This document shows positions 1 through 5,920 of a DNA stretch of 8,915 nucleotides, one piece after another; position 1 is the stretch's first letter; every line of letters begins with the position of its first letter. A model generated the notes under the pieces. That model was not told the DNA's origin, made no database searches, and saw only the letters and a list, made by a program, of their open reading frames with translations. Both the position numbers and the translations under genes were made by a program. Origin of the DNA: JAUWNP01 sp034430655 (GTDB lineage: Bacteria > Chloroflexota > Anaerolineae > B4-G1); assembly GCA_034430655.1 (NCBI GenBank), contig DAOUEC010000088.1, positions 1 to 8,915 of the forward strand, read 5' to 3'.

Positions 1-1
1 G

Positions 2-367
2 AGGAAGGCTATCCAGCAGGGGGATCTGTCGGAGAACGCCGACTACATCACCGCCAAGGAAGAGCAGGGCTTCCTGGAAGGGCGCATCCAGCAGATCGAG
101 GCGATGCTGCGCCGCGCGGTGATCATTCAGGAGAACGGCCCCACGGACGAGATTGCCATGGGCAGTCGTGTCACTGTCGTCGAGGAGGGTGCAGAGGAGG
201 CAGAAGTCTTCCGTATCGTCGGGCCGGCCGAAGCCGACCCGGCCAACGGCAAGGTGTCCAACGAGTCGCCGTTGGGCCGGGCGTTGATGGAACATCGGAT
301 AGGGGACATCATCACTGTGGAGGCTCCGGGAAGGGAGATTGTCTTTCGGATCACTGCGATCCGGTAG
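2..367 (+). CDS. greA: Transcription elongation factor GreA (3' part, cut by window edge)
   Basis: GreA enters the secondary channel of RNA polymerase and stimulates cleavage of backtracked transcripts, rescuing stalled elongation complexes. The visible 121 codons begin inside the N-terminal coiled coil. The motif GDLSENADY lies at fragment residues 7-15, with the two tip acidic residues (D8 and E11, equivalent to E. coli D41 and E44) intact. AKEEQGFLEGRI follows on the descending helix. The C-terminal FKBP-like domain is complete, with GSRVTV, FRIVGPAEAD, NESPLGRALM and the closing beta strands, and ends in TAG at 365-367. E. coli GreA has 158 residues, so about 33-37 N-terminal residues lie before the window. 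Nothing suggests a broken gene. The open reading continues upstream of the first ATG at 104, which is only an internal Met. The gene is followed by a hairpin and then a separate promoter, so it is probably not part of the downstream operon. Confidence 0.96.
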   Translation, partial: RKAIQQGDLSENADYITAKEEQGFLEGRIQQIEAMLRRAVIIQENGPTDEIAMGSRVTVVEEGAEEAEVFRIVGPAEADPANGKVSNESPLGRALMEHRIGDIITVEAPGREIVFRITAIR

Positions 368-388
368 GGGCAGGGTCACCCTGCCCCT
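366..388 (+). terminator. Hairpin directly after greA, probable terminator without a U-tract
   Basis: A perfect inverted repeat, aggggcagggt (366-376) and accctgcccct (378-388), gives a 10-bp GC-rich stem with a 3-nt loop that starts inside the greA stop codon. The bases after it (gggcggagtt) contain no T-run, so this is not a canonical intrinsic terminator. It may pause polymerase, protect the 3' end, or act with the second hairpin at 424-452. Confidence 0.45.
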
Positions 389-423
389 GGGCGGAGTTAC
401 CCCGCCTCTACTTGAGAGATGCG

Positions 424-452
424 AGCCTGCCGCCGCTGCCTGGAGGCAGGCT
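424..452 (+). terminator. Second hairpin in the greA downstream spacer
   Basis: agcctgcc (424-431) pairs with ggcaggct (445-452), an 8-bp stem with a 13-nt loop. Within it an alternative small hairpin, gcct/aggc (438-447), is possible. It is followed by a T-rich but interrupted stretch, tgtccattgttctt. It may back up termination of the greA transcript before the promoter at 484-512, or it may have no function. Confidence 0.25.
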
Positions 453-483
453 TGTCCATTGTTCTTGGTCAGGGAGTGTTCAC

Positions 484-512
484 TTTCCAACTCATGCGAA
501 CCATTGTATAAT
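484..512 (+). promoter_or_regulatory. Sigma-70-type promoter of the mutase-to-prs operon
   Basis: A perfect -10 element TATAAT lies at 507-512. At the ideal 17-nt spacing there is a -35-like TTTCCA (484-489), which matches TTGACA at 4 of 6 positions. The local sequence is AT-rich compared with its surroundings. Counting 7 nt from the last T of the -10 places the start of transcription near 519, which is the A of an ATG. That suggests a leaderless or nearly leaderless transcript. No other convincing promoter was seen before the seven-gene plus-strand run. Confidence 0.6.
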
Positions 513-518
513 CTTAGG

Positions 519-563
519 ATGACTATGATAAGGAGTGGTGAGATAAGGAGTGGTGAAGCCTGA
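519..563 (+). CDS. Possible 14-codon leaderless upstream ORF coupled to the B12-binding gene
   Basis: The reading frame ATG at 519 to TGA at 561-563 encodes a 14-residue peptide, MTMIRSGEIRSGEA. The predicted +1 of the promoter falls on or next to its ATG, so it could be read from a leaderless mRNA. Its stop codon overlaps the start of the next gene (TGATG, 561-565), the usual arrangement for translational coupling. Its second half is a perfect 15-bp tandem repeat that encodes IRSGE twice and carries two AAGGAG sequences. This is an inference from geometry alone; the peptide matches nothing I recognise and may simply be leader RNA. Confidence 0.3.
   Translation: MTMIRSGEIRSGEA
527..556 (+). 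repeat. Perfect 2 x 15-bp tandem repeat carrying two Shine-Dalgarno cores
   Basis: gataaggagtggtga occurs at 527-541 and again, without a gap, at 542-556. Each unit contains AAGGAG (530-535 and 545-550). The second core lies 12 nt before the ATG at 563, longer than the usual 5-9 nt. Duplication of the ribosome-binding region could change the initiation rate of the downstream gene. Confidence 0.85.
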
Positions 564-961
564 TGAGTGAGAGACTACGCGTTCTGATTGCCAAGCCGGG
601 CCTCGACGGCCACGACCGTGGGGCCAAGGTCATCGCCCGCGCGCTGCGGGACGCTGGGATGGAGGTCATTTACACGGGCCTGCGGCAGACCCCGGAGATG
701 ATCGTCGAAGCGGCGCTGCAGGAGGACGTGGATGCCGTGGGCCTGAGTATCCTTTCGGGTGCGCACATGACGCTGGTGCCCCGGGTGATCGAGGAACTGC
801 GCCAGGCCGGGCTGGATCATGTCAAGGTTTTCGTTGGCGGCATCATCCCCGACGAGGACGTTCCGGCGCTGAAGGGGCTGGGCGTGGCGGGCATCTTCGG
901 CCCGGGTGCCAATACCCAGGAGATTGCCGGTTTCATCCGCCAACAGTTGACCGAGGGCTAA
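563..961 (+). CDS. mcmA2: Cobalamin-binding small subunit of methylmalonyl-CoA-type mutase
   Basis: This is a stand-alone B12-binding domain of 132 residues. It carries adenosylcobalamin for a radical acyl-CoA mutase, most often methylmalonyl-CoA mutase (succinyl-CoA to methylmalonyl-CoA). The base-off/His-on signature DxHxxG is present as D15-G-H17-D-R-G20, where H17 would be the lower cobalt ligand. The S-x-L motif is S62-I-L64 followed by SGAH, and the GG motif is G91-G92, so all three cobalamin contacts are intact. The length fits the C-terminal domain of the mutase split off as its own subunit. An in-frame stop at 554-556 fixes the ATG start at 563. The next gene, meaB-like, begins 1 nt after the stop, the classic partner. 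The catalytic large subunit is not adjacent and must be encoded elsewhere. A relative such as isobutyryl-CoA or ethylmalonyl-CoA mutase cannot be excluded without that subunit. Confidence 0.93.
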   Translation: MSERLRVLIAKPGLDGHDRGAKVIARALRDAGMEVIYTGLRQTPEMIVEAALQEDVDAVGLSILSGAHMTLVPRVIEELRQAGLDHVKVFVGGIIPDEDVPALKGLGVAGIFGPGANTQEIAGFIRQQLTEG

Positions 962-962
962 C

Positions 963-1916
963 GTGGAACTGGTAACAGAGGCCCTGGCCGGCAATCGCTA
1001 CGCGCTAGCACGGCTTATCTCGCTGGTTGAGGACAATGGAGCGGGTGCTCGCGCCGCTCTCGCTGCGCTCCACCCTCGCACTGGGCAGGCCCACATCGTC
1101 GGCGTCACCGGTGCGCCGGGCACGGGCAAGAGCACACTGGTCAACGAACTGACCAAGGTGCTGCGTGCCCAGGACACGACGGTGGGCGTTGTGGCGGTGG
1201 ACCCCAGCAGCCCGTTCACGGGCGGTGCGCTGCTGGGCGACCGGGTGCGCATGCGCGATCTGGCAGGCGACCCTGGCGTTTTCATCCGCAGCATGGCGAC
1301 GCGAGGCAGCCTGGGCGGGCTGGCGCGGGCCACGAGCGATGTAGTCAAGGTGCTCGACGCGGTCGGTTTCACCGTCGTGCTGGTGGAGACGGTCGGGGCC
1401 GGCCAGGCGGAGGTGGACATCGCCCGCACGGCCCACACGACCGTCGTTGTCGAAGCGCCGGGGATGGGAGACGAGGTGCAGGCGCTGAAGGCCGGCCTGC
1501 TGGAGATCGCCGATGTCCTGGTGGTCAACAAGGCGGACCGGCCGGGGGCGGCTCGGGCGGCGCGGGTGTTGGAGATGGTGATCAACCAAAACGCCCCCCG
1601 TCCCAGTTCTCATAGAGGGGCGGGCGAAGACGTCTGGCGGCCGCCCATTCTGCAGACCATCGCGCTGGACGGCACCGGCGTGCCGGAGGTGCTGGAGGCG
1701 GTCGCCGCTCACCGCGAGTACCTGCGCGCCAGCGGCACCTGGGCCGAGCGGGAGCGCGCTCGCATCGAGACGGAGTTGCGCAACGTGCTCCAGCAGGAGT
1801 TGTTGGGCCAAGTGCTGGCGCGGGTGGGGGAGGAGCAGATACGGGCGTGGGTGGAGCGCATCGTGGCGCGGGAGGTGGATGTGTATACGGCGGTGCAGGC
1901 GATTTTGGGTACGTGA
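963..1916 (+). CDS. meaB: MeaB/ArgK-type G-protein chaperone of the B12-dependent mutase
   Basis: This is a GTPase of the SIMIBI/G3E group that protects and reloads methylmalonyl-CoA mutase, gating cobalamin transfer and expelling damaged cofactor. The 317 residues match the family length of about 320-330. Visible elements are the P-loop GAPGTGKST (residues 50-58), the family block DPSSPFTGGALLGDRVRM (80-97), RSMATRGSLGGL (109-120), the ETVGAGQAEVD switch segment (142-152) and the base-specificity motif NKAD (189-192). A C-terminal helical dimerisation segment follows. The GTG start at 963 lies one base after the B12-subunit stop, with a weak GAGG about 8 nt upstream, so translation is probably coupled. 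Between the NKAD motif and the WRPP segment there is an extra Pro/Ser/His-rich stretch (around residues 210-224). The name ArgK (arginine kinase) is an old misannotation of this family. A fused B12-domain partner such as IcmF is excluded because the two genes are separate. Confidence 0.95.
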   Translation: MELVTEALAGNRYALARLISLVEDNGAGARAALAALHPRTGQAHIVGVTGAPGTGKSTLVNELTKVLRAQDTTVGVVAVDPSSPFTGGALLGDRVRMRDLAGDPGVFIRSMATRGSLGGLARATSDVVKVLDAVGFTVVLVETVGAGQAEVDIARTAHTTVVVEAPGMGDEVQALKAGLLEIADVLVVNKADRPGAARAARVLEMVINQNAPRPSSHRGAGEDVWRPPILQTIALDGTGVPEVLEAVAAHREYLRASGTWAERERARIETELRNVLQQELLGQVLARVGEEQIRAWVERIVAREVDVYTAVQAILGT

Positions 1917-1928
1917 TGGAGGGGACAG

Positions 1929-2762
1929 GTGTTTCCTGCCACTGAACTTGGGGTGCTTCTTGCCCGTCTTGAGCGAGACTTGCAGACGGAAGATGGTCTC
2001 TGGACACTGAGAGGCTTTGTGGATACAGCCTGCCGCGTGTACTCGTTGACCTCCGATACGAAGGTGATCTCTAAAGCGCTCGAGTTGATGTTGCTTCCGC
2101 AGATCTCAGGCTTCTGGGAACAGCGAGGGTACGAAGTTGTTCCCGCTAAGTACCAGAACTTCTATCCTGACTTGAGCACCGTGTGTGCCGATGAGCGATA
2201 TGCACTTGACCTCAAGACCACATATCGCCTGTTGCCGCGAGACGGTGGCATACCCACACGAGTATCCGGCTTCACGCTGGGGGCTTTCACCGGCTACTTC
2301 CGCCATCGCGACGGCACCAAAAACGTGACCTTCCCATACGGCAGTTGCCGCCAGCACTATGTAGTCCTTATCGTCTACACACAGGTCAGGGCTCAGGCTT
2401 CCGGCGTTTACTCTGTAGAACAGATTGATAGCATCCTGCCACCCATATGTGATATCGAGATCTTTCTTCATGAGAAGTGGCGCGTGGCAAGCGACCACCC
2501 CGGCAGCGGGAATACGCGCAACATCGGTTCGGTTACTGATCTGATAGCGTTGCGGGAGGGCAAGGGGCCGTTTGTGCGCCTGGGGGAAGAAGGTGAGGCA
2601 ATCTTCAACGAGTATTGGCAGCAGTATCTGAACCGAGATATGGCACGCGCTGCTGAGCTCTCCGTGCCTCCGTTCCGTAATCTGCGGGAGTATCTGCATT
2701 ACCGCAACCGTCTGGATCTCATTGCCCACTTGGAAGAGACTGATGGGACAGTTGGCGCTTGA
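1929..2762 (+). CDS. EcoRV-like type IIP restriction endonuclease, predicted to cut GATATC
   Basis: This 277-residue protein aligns along its length with EcoRV (245 residues), recalled from memory. SDTKV (42-46) matches the EcoRV segment with K38, and E52 matches E45. The catalytic PD-(D/E)xK core is YPD with D81 (EcoRV D74), then D94-L-K96 (D90, K92) followed by TTY. FTLGAFTGY and TKNV (115-133) follow. The recognition loop GSGNTRN (192-198) corresponds to EcoRV G182-T186, which reads the outer bases of GATATC. The Q-loop QN (76-77) is also kept. The start is GTG at 1929, the only start after the in-frame stop at 1914; GGAGG lies 6 nt upstream. It begins 12 nt after meaB and overlaps the methyltransferase. 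GC is far lower than in its neighbours, a sign of transfer. The extra C-terminal residues are of unknown use. No sequence sign of inactivation is seen. Confidence 0.93.
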   Translation: MFPATELGVLLARLERDLQTEDGLWTLRGFVDTACRVYSLTSDTKVISKALELMLLPQISGFWEQRGYEVVPAKYQNFYPDLSTVCADERYALDLKTTYRLLPRDGGIPTRVSGFTLGAFTGYFRHRDGTKNVTFPYGSCRQHYVVLIVYTQVRAQASGVYSVEQIDSILPPICDIEIFLHEKWRVASDHPGSGNTRNIGSVTDLIALREGKGPFVRLGEEGEAIFNEYWQQYLNRDMARAAELSVPPFRNLREYLHYRNRLDLIAHLEETDGTVGA

Positions 2763-3804
2763 TTTGCCAGAGATTGAGACACAGTTTGTCCCCAGCACCC
2801 GCTATCAGGGCAGCAAGGCCCGGCTGGTGAGGTGGATCGGGGAGCACATCCGGGAACTCTCGTTCGATACGGTGTTGGATGCCTTTGGTGGCACGGGCGT
2901 CGTCGGCTACTGGCTCAAGCAAAAGGGCAAGCAGGTCACTTACAATGACGTTCTACGGTTCAACTACCTTGTGGGCCTGGCGCTGATCGAGAATAATACT
3001 ACGCACCTGAGCGCCGAGGATGTAGAAGACCTGCTGTTCCGTCAGCCTGGGCAGGAGTATCGTACCTTTATCGCGGATGCCTTCGAGGATATCTATTATA
3101 CTGATGAGGAGAACCGGTGGCTGGACCTCGTCGTGCAAAACATTGCTGCGTTGTCCGATCCATATAAGCAGGCACTGGCCTATTATGCGCTGTTTCAAGC
3201 CTGCCTGGTCAAGCGGCCGTTCAATCTGTTCCACCGCAAAAACTTGTACCTCCGTTTTGCCGATGTCGAACGTTCATTCGGTAACAAGACGACCTGGGAT
3301 ACGCCGTTCGAGGTGCATTTTAGGTCCTTTGTAGGCGAAGTCAATGCGCTGGTGGTTGACAATGGTCGGGCCAACCGGGCGCTCAATGAGAATGCCTGGG
3401 ACGTCGAGGGCGATTACGACCTGGTCTACATTGACCCTCCATACATCTCCCAGCGGGGCGTCGGAGTGGATTACCATCACTTCTATCATTTCCTGGAGGG
3501 GCTGGCGCAGTACGAGGAATGGCCTACGTTGGTGGATTATCGCAGCAAGCATCGGAGGCTGAAGCCGGCGTACAACCCCTGGGTGGACCCGGCGGCGATT
3601 CATAGTGCGTTCGCCCGTTTGCTGGACCGGTTCCGTGATGCCATACTTGTCATCTCGTATCGCGCCGATGGCATTCCCTCTATCGTCGACCTGAAGGAAA
3701 TGGTGCAGCAGGTAAAGCGGCGCGTCCGGGTACATACCCTGGATGGCTACCAGTACGTGCTGAGCACGCGCCGGACGGCAGAAGTATTGATCATTGGGGA
3801 ATAG
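2743..3804 (+). CDS. D12-class adenine-N6 DNA methyltransferase, partner of the EcoRV-like nuclease
   Basis: This enzyme should transfer a methyl group from S-adenosylmethionine to adenine in the site cut by the upstream nuclease, protecting host DNA; M.EcoRV methylates the first adenine of GATATC. The alpha-class order is visible in 353 residues: motif X RYQGSKARLVRWI (20-32), motif I with D46-A-F-G-G-T-G52 for SAM binding, a variable target-recognition region (about 80-220), and the catalytic motif IV DPPY (231-234). M.EcoRV has 298 residues, so this one is longer. I chose ATG 2743 because GGAAG lies 6 nt upstream; a TTG at 2722 would add seven residues but has no better ribosome site. The gene overlaps the nuclease by 20 nt, so the two are translationally coupled with R before M. 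GC is low, like the nuclease. The specificity is inferred from its partner, not read from this protein. Confidence 0.93.
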   Translation: MGQLALDLPEIETQFVPSTRYQGSKARLVRWIGEHIRELSFDTVLDAFGGTGVVGYWLKQKGKQVTYNDVLRFNYLVGLALIENNTTHLSAEDVEDLLFRQPGQEYRTFIADAFEDIYYTDEENRWLDLVVQNIAALSDPYKQALAYYALFQACLVKRPFNLFHRKNLYLRFADVERSFGNKTTWDTPFEVHFRSFVGEVNALVVDNGRANRALNENAWDVEGDYDLVYIDPPYISQRGVGVDYHHFYHFLEGLAQYEEWPTLVDYRSKHRRLKPAYNPWVDPAAIHSAFARLLDRFRDAILVISYRADGIPSIVDLKEMVQQVKRRVRVHTLDGYQYVLSTRRTAEVLIIGE

Positions 3805-3808
3805 CACA

Positions 3809-4420
3809 GTGCCCCGTCTCTTCCTCATCCGCCACGGGCGCTCCACCTGGAACGCCGAACGTCGCATCCAGGGCCAGGCAGACCCGCCGCTGGACGAGGT
3901 GGGGCGGGAGCAGGCTCGCCGGCTGGCGGAGCGGCTGCGTGGGGAAGCGCCTGCCGTGTTGTACACCAGCCCGCTGCACCGGGCGCAGGAGACGGCAGAG
4001 ATCGTCGGGGAAGCGTTGGGCGTGCCGGTGGTGCCCGACGAGCGGCTCAAGGAGTACGACGTCGGCGACATCACGGGGCTGACGTGGGAGCAGATAGCGG
4101 AGCAATACCCGGACGTGGCGCGGCGCTGGGCGGAGGAGCCGGGGAGCCTAGTGATCCCTGGGGAGGAGGGGAGCGCGCCGTTTCGGGCGCGGGTAGTGGC
4201 TGCTTTTGGCGACATCCTTTCGCGGCACGTAGAGGGGCCGGTCGGCGTGGTGGCGCACGGAGGCACCCTGGGCATCTACCTCAACCACCTGATCGGGCTG
4301 CCGACATGGCTGTCACCCTTTCGCTTTGCCAATGGGTCGCTCAGCATCGTCGAACTGAACCCGGTACGACCACGCATCGTGCTTCTGAACGACACCTGTC
4401 ACCTGGGAGGAGAAATATGA
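3809..4420 (+). CDS. Histidine phosphatase family protein (phosphoglycerate mutase-like)
   Basis: A 203-residue branch-1 histidine phosphatase. The phosphate pocket is complete: R8-H9-G with the nucleophilic His in LIRHGRSTWN (6-15), the second Arg in SPLHRAQET (R58), the acid/base Glu in LKEYDVGD (E82), and the second His in VVAHGGT (H150). The usual segment PGEE is at 117-120. The substrate cannot be told from sequence. Candidates include alpha-ribazole phosphate (CobC-like, tempting because a B12-dependent subunit lies upstream), a sugar phosphate, or a broad-specificity phosphatase. I chose the GTG at 3809 because GGGGA lies 8 nt before it and it puts the RHG motif at the usual distance from the N-terminus. 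A TTG at 3794 would add five residues, overlap the methyltransferase, and has no ribosome site. The gene starts 4 nt after the methyltransferase stop, and GC returns to a high level here. Confidence 0.92.
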   Translation: MPRLFLIRHGRSTWNAERRIQGQADPPLDEVGREQARRLAERLRGEAPAVLYTSPLHRAQETAEIVGEALGVPVVPDERLKEYDVGDITGLTWEQIAEQYPDVARRWAEEPGSLVIPGEEGSAPFRARVVAAFGDILSRHVEGPVGVVAHGGTLGIYLNHLIGLPTWLSPFRFANGSLSIVELNPVRPRIVLLNDTCHLGGEI

Positions 4421-4953
4421 TCGTAGGGGAAAAAGTCCGGCTGCGGCCAATCGAGCGAGACGATCTGCCGCGCTTCGTCGAGTGGTTCAGCGACCCGGAA
4501 GTGCGCCGCCACCTGGCGCTCTACCTGCCATTCTCTCTGGCGCAGGAGGAGCGTTGGTTCGAGAACCTGCTGGGGCGGTTGGAGCGACAGGAGAGTGTGG
4601 CACTGACCATCGAGACGGCCGAGGGAGTACACATTGGCAACATTGGCCTGAACAGCATCAACTGGAAGGACCGCAACACTGAACTGGGCATCTCTATCGG
4701 CGAGAAGGCATATTGGGATCAGGGATACGGCAGCGATGCCATCCGCACGTTGCTGGGCCTGGCCTTCCGCCAGATGAATCTGCATCGCGTCTTCCTGAGG
4801 GTGGACGCGGACAATGCGCGGGGCATCCGCTGCTATGAGAAAGCCGGTTTCCGGCGGGAGGGCACCTTCCGCGAGGTGGTGTTCAAGGAGGGGGCTTACC
4901 ACGACCAGTACGTGATGAGTATTCTACAATCGGAGTTTGAGACCAATGAGTGA
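4417..4953 (+). CDS. RimJ/RimL-like GNAT N-acetyltransferase
   Basis: This is a 178-residue acetyl-CoA-dependent N-acetyltransferase of the Acetyltransf_3 group (ribosomal-protein, spermidine or small-molecule acetylation). It opens with VRLRPIERDDLPRFVEWF (7-24), the usual start of this group. The pyrophosphate-binding loop is DQGYGSDA (101-108), preceded by the ELGISIGEKAYW strand-turn. The C-terminal NARGIRCYEKAGF (133-145) supplies the conserved Asn and Tyr near the active site. The start ATG at 4417 overlaps the phosphatase stop (ATGA), and a strong GGGAGGAG lies 4-6 nt before it, so translation is coupled. The same frame is open further upstream, but that stretch lies inside the phosphatase gene and is a shadow. 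The acceptor is unknown. Its position between a phosphatase and prs suggests co-expression rather than a shared pathway. Confidence 0.93.
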   Translation: MIVGEKVRLRPIERDDLPRFVEWFSDPEVRRHLALYLPFSLAQEERWFENLLGRLERQESVALTIETAEGVHIGNIGLNSINWKDRNTELGISIGEKAYWDQGYGSDAIRTLLGLAFRQMNLHRVFLRVDADNARGIRCYEKAGFRREGTFREVVFKEGAYHDQYVMSILQSEFETNE

Positions 4954-5920
4954 GAGCGAAGGGGGCATGCACGGCACCATTAAACTGTTCAGTGGCACCG
5001 GTTGTCCGGCACTTGCTGAGGAGATTAGCCAATATCTCGGCGTCCCGCTATCGGGGCGCGACATCGTCCAGTTTCCCAACGAGAACATCTTCGTGCGGCT
5101 GCACGAGAGCATACGCGGTCAGGATGTCTTCCTGATCCAGACTACCTCGTCTCCAGTCAATTATAACCTGGTGGAGTTGCTGATCTTCCTGGACACGCTC
5201 AAACGGGCCTCGCCGGACCGCATCACAGCGGTTATCCCCTACCTGGCCTACGCCCGCTCCGACAAGAAGGATCAGCCTCGCGTGCCGATCACCGCTCGTC
5301 TGGTGGCCGACGTGATCGGCATCGCCGGTGCCGATCGCTACGTCACGCTTGACCTGCACGCTGACCAGATCCAGGGGTTCTTCAGCATCCCAGGCGATGC
5401 CCTGACCGCCTTTTCTATCCTCTCTGACTACTTTCGCGAAAAGCGGCTTGAGAGAGCGGTCGTCGTCGCCTCGGACCTGGGCTTCGCCAAGAAGGCGCGC
5501 AACCTGGCGACTGAACTGCATCTGCCCCTGGCGCTGGTCGAGAAACGACGGGTGGCAGGGGGTACGGAGGCGCTGACGCTGGTCGGCGAGGTAGAGGGCC
5601 GCGACGTCATCATCGTGGACGACGAGGTGGACACTGGCGGTACGATGGTCAACGCCGTCAACATCGTCTGTGAGCACAGCGCTCGTGACATATACCTGTG
5701 TTTTGCTCACGCCGTCTTCTCGCCGTCAGCGGTCGAGCGGCTGCGGGGACTCTCCATCAAGGAGATCGTGACCACGAACTCCATCCCCATCCCGCCGGAG
5801 AAACAACTGCCCAATCTCACTGTCCTCTCCGTCGCCAGCCTGCTGGGCGAGGTGATCCGGCGCGTTCACGAGGGCCGCAGCGTCGGTGAGGTGTTCCGGC
5901 ACTATCAGGGCTACCGGTAA
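4946..5920 (+). CDS. prs: Ribose-phosphate diphosphokinase (PRPP synthetase), divergent subgroup
   Basis: It should convert ribose 5-phosphate and ATP to PRPP and AMP, feeding nucleotide, histidine and tryptophan synthesis. Family landmarks in order are IKLFSGTG near the N-terminus, ESIRGQDVFLIQ, the flexible-loop region YARSDKKDQPRVPITARL, the metal site DLHADQIQGFF, the KRR motif, and the PRPP-binding loop VDDEVDTGGT, then IKEIVTTNSI. The length is 324 residues (317 if the ATG at 4967 is used, which fits other Prs N-termini better). I kept ATG 4946 because GGAG lies 10 nt upstream and it overlaps the acetyltransferase stop by 8 nt. Two substrate-site motifs differ from classical enzymes: the ATP-binding FSDGE segment reads FPNEN, and YARQDRK reads YARSDKK. 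It therefore belongs to a divergent branch and may be a second copy. It is the last gene of the operon and is followed by a strong stem-loop. Confidence 0.87.
   Translation: MSESEGGMHGTIKLFSGTGCPALAEEISQYLGVPLSGRDIVQFPNENIFVRLHESIRGQDVFLIQTTSSPVNYNLVELLIFLDTLKRASPDRITAVIPYLAYARSDKKDQPRVPITARLVADVIGIAGADRYVTLDLHADQIQGFFSIPGDALTAFSILSDYFREKRLERAVVVASDLGFAKKARNLATELHLPLALVEKRRVAGGTEALTLVGEVEGRDVIIVDDEVDTGGTMVNAVNIVCEHSARDIYLCFAHAVFSPSAVERLRGLSIKEIVTTNSIPIPPEKQLPNLTVLSVASLLGEVIRRVHEGRSVGEVFRHYQGYR

Noticed and set aside
19..31. Possible CobC assignment for the phosphatase at 3809-4420 because of the B12-binding gene upstream
   Set aside because: The histidine phosphatase fold does not reveal substrate, no other cobalamin synthesis gene is in the window, and the low-GC restriction pair separates them.
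339..518. Coding frame between greA and the mutase subunit (339-563)
   Set aside because: Its first 60 codons run through the greA 3' end, two hairpins and the promoter. Only the last 14 codons, after the predicted transcript start, are considered possible.
998..2007. Minus-strand open frames across meaB
   Set aside because: They lie opposite an unmistakable GTPase with intact motifs, and their translations are Arg/Pro/Ala-rich shadow sequence.
4084..4416. Upstream open extension of the acetyltransferase frame
   Set aside because: It lies entirely inside the phosphatase gene and is Gly/Arg-rich noise. The ATG at 4417 has a strong ribosome site and starts the conserved N-terminus.
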